The notes below the pieces were generated by a model. That model was given only the letters and a program-made list of their open reading frames with translations, did no database searches and had not been told where the DNA came from. Below are positions 16,476 through 24,123 of a DNA stretch of 48,783 nucleotides, in pieces. Source of the DNA: an uncultured Gammaproteobacteria bacterium (lineage in GTDB: Bacteria; Pseudomonadota; Gammaproteobacteria; Enterobacterales; Succinivibrionaceae); contig OMZC01000091.1 in the NCBI GenBank assembly GCA_900315395.1, forward strand, positions 1 to 48,783, read 5' to 3'. Both the position numbers and the translations under genes were made by a program. Numbering within the stretch: the first letter of the stretch is position 1; each line of letters begins with the position of its first letter.

Positions 16476-17390
16476 ATGCAACTTTCATACAGAAAACTAT
16501 TCACAGATGGAAACAGTGTTGAGTACTCAGTAATTAAAACTGCAAGTACCAGATGCCTGTGCCTGCAAGGTGATAAAAAAGTTCTACCTAGAATAAAAAA
16601 AGCTTATAAGAGTGCTCAGTTCTTTTATGAGGCTGCACCTGATAACATCTTTGAGCCTATCTCTATTAACGAGAACGCTGAAGGTAACCTTGTAAATGCT
16701 CTTTTTACCTACAAAGATGCTGGATTTTTAAAAGACTTTTTAAGTGTAGTGCCACCTGAGTGGCAGTATGCAGCAGGTAAAAAGATCGGCAGGATCTTAA
16801 AAGATCTGCACTCTGTGTCTTTAACTCAAGCACAGATAGAAAAAGCCAATCAAAGACACTCTTCCTATATGGAAAAGATAGCTTCATACGTAGCAGAGTT
16901 GCCTCATTTAAAAAATGACAGAATAGCAATGGATGCTATCTCTACTCGTTATGACTATTTCTCTATCTTCAGGCCAGTGATGAGATACGGCTCTTTAAAG
17001 TACCAGAAGATCATGACTACTCATGACGGTACTATCTTAATGTTGCCTTCATATTCATATGGACCTGGCTGTATGTGTGAGGATTTTGCTTCATTAGAAT
17101 TTGAAAACGCAGGGTTATATCCAGTGCTATGCGCAGGTGTAATTGATGGGTACTTCTCATCAGTAGTGCCTGTTAAATTCTGGATGCACTTTGCTTTATA
17201 CAGTGCTCTTTACTCTCTTTGGAAATGTGCTTTGAAGGCAAAAGAGAGTAAAGAAATGTATCTTAAGATGCAGTTAAACTCAGACAGAATAAGAGAAGAC
17301 TTTGATAACTTTAAAAAGCCAATACCTACTTGGTATTCAAATCCTGATCTTTTAAAGATCAAAGAAAAAGCAATTAAACTTGCACTGTAA
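16476..17390 (+). CDS. APH/choline-kinase-fold protein with degenerate catalytic site
   Basis: The 304-residue chain has the layout of aminoglycoside-phosphotransferase-like kinases: an N-terminal lobe with Lys-rich strands, a helical segment YAAGKKIGRILKDLHSV near residue 98, then a C-lobe. Where the family has HGDxHxxN the sequence reads YGSLKYQK (171-178), and the later metal-binding Asp is replaced (LMLPSYSYG), so both catalytic residues appear lost. I infer a non-catalytic relative; the alignment is by eye. A TTG 24 bases upstream is in frame, but ATG 16476 with AGG just before it is preferred. It follows the minisatellite; no operon partner. Confidence 0.6.
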   Translation: MQLSYRKLFTDGNSVEYSVIKTASTRCLCLQGDKKVLPRIKKAYKSAQFFYEAAPDNIFEPISINENAEGNLVNALFTYKDAGFLKDFLSVVPPEWQYAAGKKIGRILKDLHSVSLTQAQIEKANQRHSSYMEKIASYVAELPHLKNDRIAMDAISTRYDYFSIFRPVMRYGSLKYQKIMTTHDGTILMLPSYSYGPGCMCEDFASLEFENAGLYPVLCAGVIDGYFSSVVPVKFWMHFALYSALYSLWKCALKAKESKEMYLKMQLNSDRIREDFDNFKKPIPTWYSNPDLLKIKEKAIKLAL

Positions 17391-17439
17391 TTTAGATTGC
17401 TTTTAAAGTTTGTGGTGAACCCAAAGTTAAATTCACAAA

Positions 17440-17468
17440 CGTCCTAAATCTTAAAGAGATTTAGGACG
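17440..17468. terminator. Convergent terminator-like hairpin
   Basis: Perfect 12-base arms CGTCCTAAATCT and AGATTTAGGACG with loop TAAAG, between the convergent genes ending at 17390 and 17487. On the minus strand it runs into TTTGTGAATTT. A weaker inverted repeat GTTTGTG/CACAAAC lies just before it. Confidence 0.75.
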
Positions 17469-17486
17469 CAGATCTTAGCTAGATAT

Positions 17487-19076
17487 CTATTTAGTGTATT
17501 CCTCAATTTCACATGAAAATTGCTTGGCTTGGATGTCGTAGTTAATCCCAATCAATATGGTAGTATCAGCAAATTCACTTACTTTAGAGAAAAATTCAGG
17601 CTTTTTTATCTGCTCTAGAGCAACTTTTGCACTAGCATCCTTTTTTATCTCTATTACGTAAGCAGGCAGATCGTGTGATGAGCCATTTTGTGGAATGTAG
17701 ACTATATTTGCTTCACCTTTATCTAAAAGACTCTCGTCTATTTGAAAGTTGATTTTAGGCGCAAAATAAGCAAAACCAGTTCCAATAAAAGCCATTAGCA
17801 CAACGTTTTGTAAAGTGTTACTACCCCACTGTTTTTCCACAAGATCTTCATTTTCATCGACTTTTGATAATAGAACTGCGAGTGAATTTGTATCTTTAGT
17901 ACGAGCAGCAAAGATAACTTCATTAGATAGCTTTAAGGCATTTTCATAAAGAGACCAGTGATTGTCTCTAATTGCTCGTAAAAGATCTCCTCTGGTTTCT
18001 TCATTTGGTAAATAGAGTTGATTATTGTCAATATCATCTCCAATATATCCAAGGTAAACTAAATAAATGAGAACAGCCTCTTTGGTGCAAAATACTGAAT
18101 CAGCAGTATTAAAACAGCATGCATGCCTTGCCAAAATAGTCTGTCCTGAGCTTAATTTTATAACATCTTCTTTTAGCCCTTCAAAATTGCTGTTGATTAC
18201 TGTAGTTACAAGAGAATAACTAGCCGAGTTACTCCAATAGCAGTCTATCGTCTCATGGCTAATCATATTCATGATTGACCATGGGTTATAGATTTTGAAA
18301 TCTCCTACCTTATAGCATCCATACCATTGTTTTGTTTTTTCAAAATCAAGATGGTACTTTTCACACAGAGACTTAGTCTCATCTTCAGTAAAGCCATAGT
18401 ACTTAGCGAACCTACCTGAATTTAAGATGGAGTACTGAGAAAAGTTATTAAACACAGTTTGTGAGTTATATCTTGCAATAGGGAGAATACCGGTAATGTA
18501 AGCTAACTCTACAAAACGAGAACCTACTCCTTTAAATAGGGTATGTAAAAGAAAGATATAGTTTTTTTGCAAAATTTTGTTGTCAGGATATTCTCTAAAA
18601 ACAAAATCCCACTCATCAATAATAAAGATGACGCTCTTGCCTAGGGTACGAATAGCATCAAGTAAGGAATAATCATGATCTTTATCAAAGCGCTCAGGAT
18701 ATGTTTCTTTAAATTCAGATACAACCTCTGAATTCAAATTCTCAAGAAACTTTTCGCCATAACCTTCTCTATCTGCAAAAGATGTCATATCAAGAAAGAT
18801 CACGTCATGTTGATTTAAGTGCTTTTCAAAATCAGGAGATGAAGCAATTTTAAGATCAGAGAAAAGATCCCTTGAATCACAGCCTTTTGAATAATAGGCG
18901 TTAAGCATTCTAGCTGCCGCACTTTTACCAAATCGTCTAGGTCTTGTCACACAGATACAACAATCATCAGTGTCGATAACCTCATTGGTTAAAGTAATGA
19001 GATCTGATTTATCAATGTAATCATCGTTTCTTAAGAACTGGAATAGAACGTTATCCTGATTCAAATACAGATTCAT
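17487..19076 (-). CDS. AAA-ATPase-like protein with C-terminal PD-(D/E)XK nuclease-like domain (DUF1703 type)
   Basis: The N-terminal ATPase-like domain has the family's modified Walker A RPRRFGKS (about residues 45-52) and a hydrophobic strand plus acidic pair, SVIFIIDEWDF, as Walker B. The middle carries YGCYKVGDFKIYNPWSI, typical of this family. The C-terminus has YVIEIKKD within the expected PD-(D/E)XK core, with the upstream acidic residue in DKGEANIVY. Length 529 is full for the family. Function is unknown; a role in mobile-element or defence biology is often suggested. It is intact and monocistronic, unlike the copy at 34203. Confidence 0.85.
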   Translation of the reverse strand: MNLYLNQDNVLFQFLRNDDYIDKSDLITLTNEVIDTDDCCICVTRPRRFGKSAAARMLNAYYSKGCDSRDLFSDLKIASSPDFEKHLNQHDVIFLDMTSFADREGYGEKFLENLNSEVVSEFKETYPERFDKDHDYSLLDAIRTLGKSVIFIIDEWDFVFREYPDNKILQKNYIFLLHTLFKGVGSRFVELAYITGILPIARYNSQTVFNNFSQYSILNSGRFAKYYGFTEDETKSLCEKYHLDFEKTKQWYGCYKVGDFKIYNPWSIMNMISHETIDCYWSNSASYSLVTTVINSNFEGLKEDVIKLSSGQTILARHACCFNTADSVFCTKEAVLIYLVYLGYIGDDIDNNQLYLPNEETRGDLLRAIRDNHWSLYENALKLSNEVIFAARTKDTNSLAVLLSKVDENEDLVEKQWGSNTLQNVVLMAFIGTGFAYFAPKINFQIDESLLDKGEANIVYIPQNGSSHDLPAYVIEIKKDASAKVALEQIKKPEFFSKVSEFADTTILIGINYDIQAKQFSCEIEEYTK

Positions 19077-19409
19077 TTGAACTCCTCTATTTAAGATCCT
19101 GTTTATATGATTTCTATTAAGTCAAAACACTAGTCCTGATTTAAAAGACTGTTGTTATCAAAAGGAAATGACATCTCTTTTAATTATCTGTAAGTATATA
19201 TTATTATACATATAAACAATATCGTATGAATAAAAATATTATAAAATATGTTAAGAGCGTTTAATTTGCAAAACTAGCCAACAGCTCAAATCAGTCATCT
19301 GAATAAGTTGAACTTCATCAAGCAATTTTGCTTTAATCTTAAATAAGTCAAAAATTGACTTAAATAATGAATATAATTGACTTAAATATAATTTTGATAA
19401 GAGGCTTGT
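19077..19409. promoter_or_regulatory. AT-rich divergent promoter region
   Basis: This 333-base gap lies between the DUF1703-type gene (minus) and the RHH-like gene (plus). It is very AT-rich, with a short inverted repeat GTATA-N6-TATAC at 19194-19209 and the operator-like array at 19344-19392. No ORF is supported; a 62-codon minus-strand reading frame at its right end has no SD and overlaps the operator. Confidence 0.5.
19344..19392 (+). promoter_or_regulatory. Candidate operator array before the RHH-like gene
   Basis: TAAGTCAA-AAA-TTGACTTA is a 19-bp palindrome at 19344-19362. A third half-site, TTGACTTA, lies at 19377-19384, exactly 22 bases after the second. The -10-like TATAAT at 19387-19392 abuts the third site. 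Autoregulation by the encoded RHH-like protein would explain it; this is inference. Confidence 0.5.
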
Positions 19410-19988
19410 ATGAGTAAAAAAATAGGCTCTGAAAAACACAGTGTTGAGGTCGATAAAGGCTGCTTTAATGAGCCTCAGTTACCTTTAATACAAAGCACTA
19501 GTGAAAAGAAATACAATGTCAAATTTGATAATGACGATTTGAATTTACTAAATGCTCTGCAAGATCACTATGGCATCAAGAATAAGTCAGATCTTATAGA
19601 ACTTATCTTATGTACCTATCTTAAAAAATCTCTTCATGAAGAAGGTGTTGCAGCTGACGTAGCCTTAGCTATTGGTCTTATAGCTGACGCTTATGCTAAA
19701 AGAGGAGAGCTATCATCAAATGTATCTTCATGGACAGATGAAGTTGCATCTGTTCCTTACTTTGTTTCATCAGTACTAACCTATGGACCTAGTGGTAAAA
19801 AGACAGGTTCTCAACATGAAGGTGTTGCTCATTCAGACAGCTATCTGCAAGTAGGTGTAAAACTGTTGCAATTTTGTGAGCGCGAGGATCTTATCTCCTC
19901 ATCTCAATACAAGATGCTCTTTAAGAGTCTTGAAAAGTGGAATCTTTTGACAAAATACCAAAGAAAGAATGAAGGTAAAAGTGAGTAA
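19410..19988 (+). CDS. Small protein with a possible ribbon-helix-helix segment
   Basis: Not recognised as a named family. Residues about 32-70 (KKYNVKFDNDDLNLL ... GIKNKSDLIELILCTYL) have the beta strand, helix, helix pattern of ribbon-helix-helix DNA-binding proteins. The rest is mostly helical, with a Ser/Gly-rich middle. Length 192. ATG at 19410 follows AAGAGG. It is preceded by an operator-like repeat array and followed, after 156 bases with different repeats, by another small protein (20145) with a similar segment. No adjacent toxin or partition ATPase was identified. Confidence 0.6.
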   Translation: MSKKIGSEKHSVEVDKGCFNEPQLPLIQSTSEKKYNVKFDNDDLNLLNALQDHYGIKNKSDLIELILCTYLKKSLHEEGVAADVALAIGLIADAYAKRGELSSNVSSWTDEVASVPYFVSSVLTYGPSGKKTGSQHEGVAHSDSYLQVGVKLLQFCEREDLISSSQYKMLFKSLEKWNLLTKYQRKNEGKSE

Positions 19989-20025
19989 GCTTTAAGAGCA
20001 TGGTGTTTTACAAAACTCAAAGTTC

Positions 20026-20105
20026 TCATTGTTGAATGAGTTTTACAGGCAGTAAAGCATATAACTTCATCCAACAAGAACTTAGTTCATTCAACAAGAA
20101 TTTAG
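20026..20105. repeat. 20-bp tandem repeat with an inverted copy, before 20145
   Basis: TTCATCCAACAAGAACTTAG (20066-20085) and TTCATTCAACAAGAATTTAG (20086-20105) are adjacent 20-bp units differing at two positions. An inverted copy of the core, TCATTGTTGAATGA, lies at 20026-20039. The arrangement parallels the array upstream of the preceding gene but with a different sequence. It may be an operator for the protein at 20145. Confidence 0.55.
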
Positions 20106-20144
20106 ATCATCACACAGAGAGTAAGAAATTTTAGAAGGTATTAA

Positions 20145-20561
20145 ATGAGCATTATTCAGGATATTCAAAATAGAGCTTTAGATGAAGGCAGAATTAAAGC
20201 TGAGAATGTAAACAGCTATAAAGTTTTAAGTGTAAGACCAAGTGCTCAGTTATCTGCTTTAATTGAAGTTTTAGCTTTTTTAGATGGTAAATCACCATCA
20301 GAGTTTATCTGTTCAAACTTCTCAAAAGCACTGCATGACTTTACTTTATTATCAAAAGATCATGTAGAACCATTGCAAAAGAGCGTAGCACAAAGTTTAA
20401 AGAACTCACCTAAGCACCTCTTTAAAAAAGAAAGTGCTATTGGCATGTTAGAAGAGGAAGGTGTGGTTACAGTAAAGTCTAATGACAACAATGATCCAAT
20501 AGATGGTTCATTAAGACTGTTAAAGCATGGATTTAATGATAATGGTGTACTTAAACAGTAA
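20145..20561 (+). CDS. Small protein, possible ribbon-helix-helix type
   Basis: 138 residues, not recognised. The stretch from residue about 24, YKVLSVRPSAQLSALIEVLAF and on through GKSPSEFICSNFSKAL, has the strand-helix-helix pattern seen in RHH repressors and in the neighbour at 19410. The C-terminal 60 residues look disordered and acidic. ATG at 20145 follows AAGG. The similarity to the neighbour is in pattern only, so a shared origin is uncertain. Confidence 0.55.
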   Translation: MSIIQDIQNRALDEGRIKAENVNSYKVLSVRPSAQLSALIEVLAFLDGKSPSEFICSNFSKALHDFTLLSKDHVEPLQKSVAQSLKNSPKHLFKKESAIGMLEEEGVVTVKSNDNNDPIDGSLRLLKHGFNDNGVLKQ

Positions 20562-20889
20562 AAGTTTGTATGAAGTTCAAGTATTGAAAGAGAAGTACTA
20601 GTGACTTTTTTTGCAAAAGATGATAATACTTAGGATCCACTAAATTTTGAAGCCATAATATGTCGAGTATAGGAATGGTAAATCTACCATCAAACTTGGT
20701 ACTATTCATATCTTATGAGTTGTGAGCTTGACGTTATATATGGTCACAACGCAATCTTTAAAGAATGAAAGATATTGGTAAGCTTCAAGAGCAACAGTGT
20801 AAAGACAAGCAATCTTCAATGCTGTAGTGTAAAGCTTTATGCCCTTGTCTCATGCATACTTCAAAGACTAAGTTACTGGAGAGAATAGA
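20562..20889. other. Intergenic region, possible decayed coding sequence
   Basis: 328 bases without a supported ORF. Around 20659-20716 a plus-strand frame reads YVEYRNGKSTIKLGTIHIL, which vaguely recalls the start of IS4/IS1634-type transposases (xVExYRxxxGxxRxxxIxxLG), but it is bounded by stops on both sides. Also seen: an inverted repeat GTTGTGA (20719-20725) with TCACAAC (20744-20750), and two copies of GTGTAAAG near 20800-20835. Confidence 0.35.
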
Positions 20890-21246
20890 GTGAAACATTC
20901 ATTGAGAGCATGCATTAAAAATACAGCTAAAACCACAATGATCTGTACAATGATCATGCTTACTGCCTGCTCTACAATACCTGCTAATAATGCACAAAAC
21001 TCTTCAGATAAAAAGATGGTATGCAATCTCTCAGCAGCTGCAATCTGTGAGAACGCTAACTACAACAGCGACAACTTCAATGCTGAAATTCTTGCCAACA
21101 ATAAAGATAGCAATGGCAACAATAGTGGTGGAGGATCAACAGTAGGACAAAAGATTGTAGGTTACACTGCATTAGGTCTTGCTATAGTACTGTATACAGG
21201 ACTTTTGATCTTAGATCACAATGCCCACTCTCATCCACATCGCTAA
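20890..21246 (+). CDS. Small lipoprotein with C-terminal transmembrane segment and His-rich end
   Basis: 118 residues, unknown. The lipobox is MLTAC with Cys27. The mature chain has two further cysteines (MVCNLSAAAICEN), an Asn/Ser/Gly-rich linker, then a hydrophobic segment VGYTALGLAIVLYTGLLIL and the ending DHNAHSHPHR, which might bind metal. A lipid anchor plus a C-terminal membrane helix is an unusual pairing. Start is GTG 20890 after GGAGAG. Confidence 0.65.
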   Translation: MKHSLRACIKNTAKTTMICTMIMLTACSTIPANNAQNSSDKKMVCNLSAAAICENANYNSDNFNAEILANNKDSNGNNSGGGSTVGQKIVGYTALGLAIVLYTGLLILDHNAHSHPHR

Positions 21247-21350
21247 ATGCAGGGAGAAAAAAGTTCTATTTAGATCGGTGCATAGGGGAAAGGCAATAAC
21301 AAGTAACATATGGTTTTTATTGAATAATAAAAGTTAAACATATGCATTTT

Positions 21351-21394
21351 TGAGGCTTCGATTATATTTTTTGGGGGGAAAAGCAGAAGCCTCA
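21351..21394. terminator. Long-loop hairpin between convergent genes
   Basis: TGAGGCTTC (21351-21359) pairs with GAAGCCTCA (21386-21394). The 26-base loop contains a run of six T then six G then AAAA. It lies between the genes ending at 21246 (plus) and 21414 (minus). The loop is long for a standard terminator. Confidence 0.5.
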
Positions 21395-21413
21395 GAATAA
21401 ATATATCTAACCT

Positions 21414-21734
21414 TTAAGTTCCGATATACACATAATCAGAATCTCCTATTCTTGACTCATCGAATCCCATATCCGGACCAAATCCATCATCGCTGTAGTT
21501 GCTGTGTAGTTTGATACTCTTAATGCCTTGTTGATTATGTTTTTGTGTATTTTTTTTATTTAAGCCTTCTTCGATTTCGTTTATTTCTTGTTGTAGATCA
21601 TCTACCTTTGATTGAAGTATCTGTTGTTTTTCTTTTAGATAAAAGATTACATCATACCCTAGACTTTGAAGTTCTTTATAATCTGTAACACCTGTTTTGT
21701 GCATTAGAGCTTCAATATCATATATGTGCTTCAT
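21414..21734 (-). CDS. Small coiled-coil protein, paralogue of 22442-22702
   Basis: 106 residues, unknown family. The first 60 residues match the protein at 22442-22702 position by position: MK-I-D-E-MH-TG-T-Y-ELQ-GYDV-YLK-KQ. A heptad-like coiled coil (SKVDDLQQEINEIEEGL) follows, then a polar tail. AAGGAG precedes ATG 21734, and the gap to the PLD-like gene upstream is four bases, so they are cotranscribed. A partner, adaptor or immunity role for the PLD-like protein is possible but unproven. Confidence 0.7.
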   Translation of the reverse strand: MKHIYDIEALMHKTGVTDYKELQSLGYDVIFYLKEKQQILQSKVDDLQQEINEIEEGLNKKNTQKHNQQGIKSIKLHSNYSDDGFGPDMGFDESRIGDSDYVYIGT

Positions 21735-21738
21735 TCTT

Positions 21739-22428
21739 TTACTCCTTGAGTTGTGCTTTAAGAAAAGGATTTACCCATTCAGAACTCCAGTTAAGAGTGT
21801 CACTGTTTAAGTACAGCAATTGCATCTCTTCCGCATATGCATTTGCAATCGAGTCGTCATTAATTAATACGGCATTTTCAAGAGAATGAAGGGATAATTG
21901 TGTTAGGTTTAAAGAACCTGTCCATACTGCTTTTGGAAAATATAAATCACCTTCTTTCTTCAGAAAAGTAAGAAATTTATTATGCATTCTTGGAGTCATG
22001 TACATTTTGTCTTTGTTGTAAATTCCGTAGCATAGAATAGGAGGTAGATTTTTATATTTTCCACTTAGGTCTTGATAAAAAGGACCAGTTGCGATCTCTG
22101 TGGCGTCAAATTTATCAAAACTCGAATACAGTTTTTTTAATGTTAATTTATCGTTGGTACTCAATTTTGATTTCATGTCCGGACGCAAAAAATCTTCCTT
22201 TTGAATGACCAATAGACTTTTTTTCTTTGAAAGTTCTTCAAGAATTTCATAGTCTGTAATCCAAGCTACAGCCCCAAGAATCATGTCATATTTTTTTATT
22301 GACTCTATAAGATGTCTTTTTAGATCTCTAAAAAAAACGGTAACATTTCCTGACGTAGTTTTGTTATCTACTTTTTGAAAATTGTTGAGATTTATTCCGC
22401 AAGGATTAATTTCATATTCAGAATTCAT
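21739..22428 (-). CDS. Phospholipase D-like (PLDc) domain protein
   Basis: 229 residues. The early segment LGAVAWITDYEILEELSKKKSLLVI matches the beginning of PLD-like nuclease domains. The catalytic region has His149 and Lys151 (MHNKF), then GSLNLT (Gly171, Ser172, Asn174) and Glu184 in LSLHSLEN. The Asp expected five residues after Lys in HxK(x4)D is missing; an Asp is present at 161. One HxK motif per chain implies a dimeric active site, as in Nuc-type enzymes. Target could be nucleic acid or lipid. It lies between two paralogous small proteins in one minus-strand operon (gaps 4 and 13 bases). Confidence 0.75.
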   Translation of the reverse strand: MNSEYEINPCGINLNNFQKVDNKTTSGNVTVFFRDLKRHLIESIKKYDMILGAVAWITDYEILEELSKKKSLLVIQKEDFLRPDMKSKLSTNDKLTLKKLYSSFDKFDATEIATGPFYQDLSGKYKNLPPILCYGIYNKDKMYMTPRMHNKFLTFLKKEGDLYFPKAVWTGSLNLTQLSLHSLENAVLINDDSIANAYAEEMQLLYLNSDTLNWSSEWVNPFLKAQLKE

Positions 22429-22441
22429 TTTGATATTTTAT

Positions 22442-22702
22442 CTAAAAGTGTAAATCATCTTCAGATGCATCTGAAAAATTAGACTTAGGCCCATATGGGT
22501 TAGGTTCGTAGTTTTTTTTACTACCAGAAGCTACGGATGAACATTCATCAATGATAGACTGAATTTCTTCAATTTTAGATAAAATCTTTTCTTGCTTTCT
22601 TTTTAAATATGAGAGAACGTCATACCCCTTTTTTTGTAATTCAACATAGTTAGTTTCGCCCGTTATATGCATAACTTCTTCTAAATCATCAATGTATTTC
22701 AT
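22442..22702 (-). CDS. Small coiled-coil protein, paralogue of 21414-21734
   Basis: 86 residues, unknown. It starts MKYIDDLEEVMHITGETNY and continues ELQKKGYDVLSYLKRKQE, the same pattern as the gene two places downstream, followed by a short coiled coil (KILSKIEEIQSIIDE) and a Ser/Asn-rich tail. It is the first gene of the three-gene PLD cluster. There is no clear SD. The two copies are too different in DNA to be a recent duplication. Confidence 0.68.
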   Translation of the reverse strand: MKYIDDLEEVMHITGETNYVELQKKGYDVLSYLKRKQEKILSKIEEIQSIIDECSSVASGSKKNYEPNPYGPKSNFSDASEDDLHF

Positions 22703-22856
22703 TTTTTTGCTTTATTAAAATGTCCGTAACTTAGTATATGTGTTCTTAAACAGTAAAAGTACAACTAGCTTCTTGTCTGTTTAAATAAAAAAACTGTATA
22801 TGGATGTATTACCTTTTGATGGTAAACAAGGCATCAATCAGTGATTATATGCAAAA

Positions 22857-23801
22857 TTAAAAATTTCGAAAAGGTATTGTTGATTCTTTGACGAATTCTG
22901 TTCCATTCTTATATCCTTTAGAGTCGCAAAGATTTCTCTCACTTAAGTATGAAATTAAGTCTGCTTTTAAGTTTTTACAACCAGGAGCTAAGCATACTGA
23001 CTTTATTTCCAAGAAATTTGTGAAACTTAGTTCTGCGTAAGAAATTTGAGTATTACCTTTAAATCTGTCTTGCGTAACTGCGTTTAAGCGTTTTAGGTCG
23101 TCTTTAGTCAGTATTAATCTAATTTCTTTCTCATATTCATAAGCTTTACATTTAAATTGAAGATAGATATCTTGTAGGTATATACTTAACCAGTTGTCTA
23201 CTTGATCTTGCAATTGACTTAAAAGAGTAGGTGCATTGTCAATGTTTTCAAAAGGGATATCCATTTGTTCTCTAATGATTTGTTTTTCGTCAGGGAAAAA
23301 ACTCACAATATTGCTTGCAATATTATTTAAGCGGTTCTCTAGCAACTTAGGAATATAATGTACAATTTTGAATTTTTCTAATAGATTATCGTTTCTTTCA
23401 AATTCAATACATAATCCTTTATTCCCTGTATACGTGCTCCATAAAGGTAAGTCATCATATTTTTTCGAAAAACAGCAAACATATCTGTGCTCTAAATTAG
23501 CATCAAAATCAGACTTCCATATTTTAAAAGAGTCCTTTAAATATTTATTGTTTTTAAATTGTTTTGGAATTCGTCTAGATATGTGGTTAAATCCATATTC
23601 AACTTCACTAGGATCATTAAAATACTTACTGTTTGTAAGCCATATTTTTTTATTATTAATTATTCCTTTAAATGCTTCTATGCTGGTGTAGTGGTATAAG
23701 ACTTTAGGAATTTGCTTTTGTTTTGATAAAGAATCTGAGTAATTTTCTAAACTCTCATCGTTTGATGGGACATATTTCAGATTTTTTAAATAATTTTCCA
23801 T
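22857..23801 (-). CDS. DUF2971-family protein
   Basis: 314 residues with the family's landmarks in order: LYHYTSIEAFKGIINN (Tyr36-His37-Tyr38-Thr39), WLTNSKYFNDPSE (Asn62-Asp63-Pro64), VCCFSKKYDDLPLWSTYT and KGLCIEFE. The biochemical role of DUF2971 is not established; the opening LYHYT resembles the His-Tyr start of ART-type enzymes such as DarT, which is only an impression. It stands 154 bases upstream of the PLD cluster on the same strand and may belong to the same island. ATG 23801 is preceded by AGG. Confidence 0.8.
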   Translation of the reverse strand: MENYLKNLKYVPSNDESLENYSDSLSKQKQIPKVLYHYTSIEAFKGIINNKKIWLTNSKYFNDPSEVEYGFNHISRRIPKQFKNNKYLKDSFKIWKSDFDANLEHRYVCCFSKKYDDLPLWSTYTGNKGLCIEFERNDNLLEKFKIVHYIPKLLENRLNNIASNIVSFFPDEKQIIREQMDIPFENIDNAPTLLSQLQDQVDNWLSIYLQDIYLQFKCKAYEYEKEIRLILTKDDLKRLNAVTQDRFKGNTQISYAELSFTNFLEIKSVCLAPGCKNLKADLISYLSERNLCDSKGYKNGTEFVKESTIPFRNF

Positions 23802-24123
23802 AGTTTTACCTATAAAAAATACAGATTAGAGGGTAGTGATAGTTATTCGTGAGTTGCATTTATGCAAACTTTTTTTCTTATCTCTTTTGTTTTTAACTTG
23901 TTATTAATAAAGAGAGTCAACAAAAATATAATATAGAACGTATTTACTAATTTTCAGATTCATAACTCATCAAAAATCTACAAAATAAGAATACACCTTG
24001 TTGGCTATATTTTTTTTGACTTGGATTAGCAAATATTACTAAAGTAGGTGTATGCAAGTTTAATTTATAACAGAAATATAGTTAAAGAACTTATGTTAAT
24101 GGAAATAATGTATTACTAAAAGC
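23802..24123. other. AT-rich gap in the accessory island
   Basis: 322 bases, no supported ORF. An inverted repeat ATACACCT (23991-23998) / AGGTGTAT (24046-24053) is visible, with an eight-T run between the arms. It may include the promoter for the DUF2971 gene. Confidence 0.4.

Noticed and set aside
16310-16504. 64-codon minus-strand ORF through the minisatellite (FLLRM repeats)
   Set aside because: Overlaps the start of the APH-like gene and reflects the repeat only.
20659-20716. Possible IS4/IS1634 transposase N-terminal remnant
   Set aside because: Only about 19 residues of loose resemblance between stops; too short to call, mentioned in the intergenic entry only.
23991-24053. ATACACCT/AGGTGTAT as ends of a miniature mobile element
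   Set aside because: Only 8-base arms 47 bases apart, with no target duplication seen.
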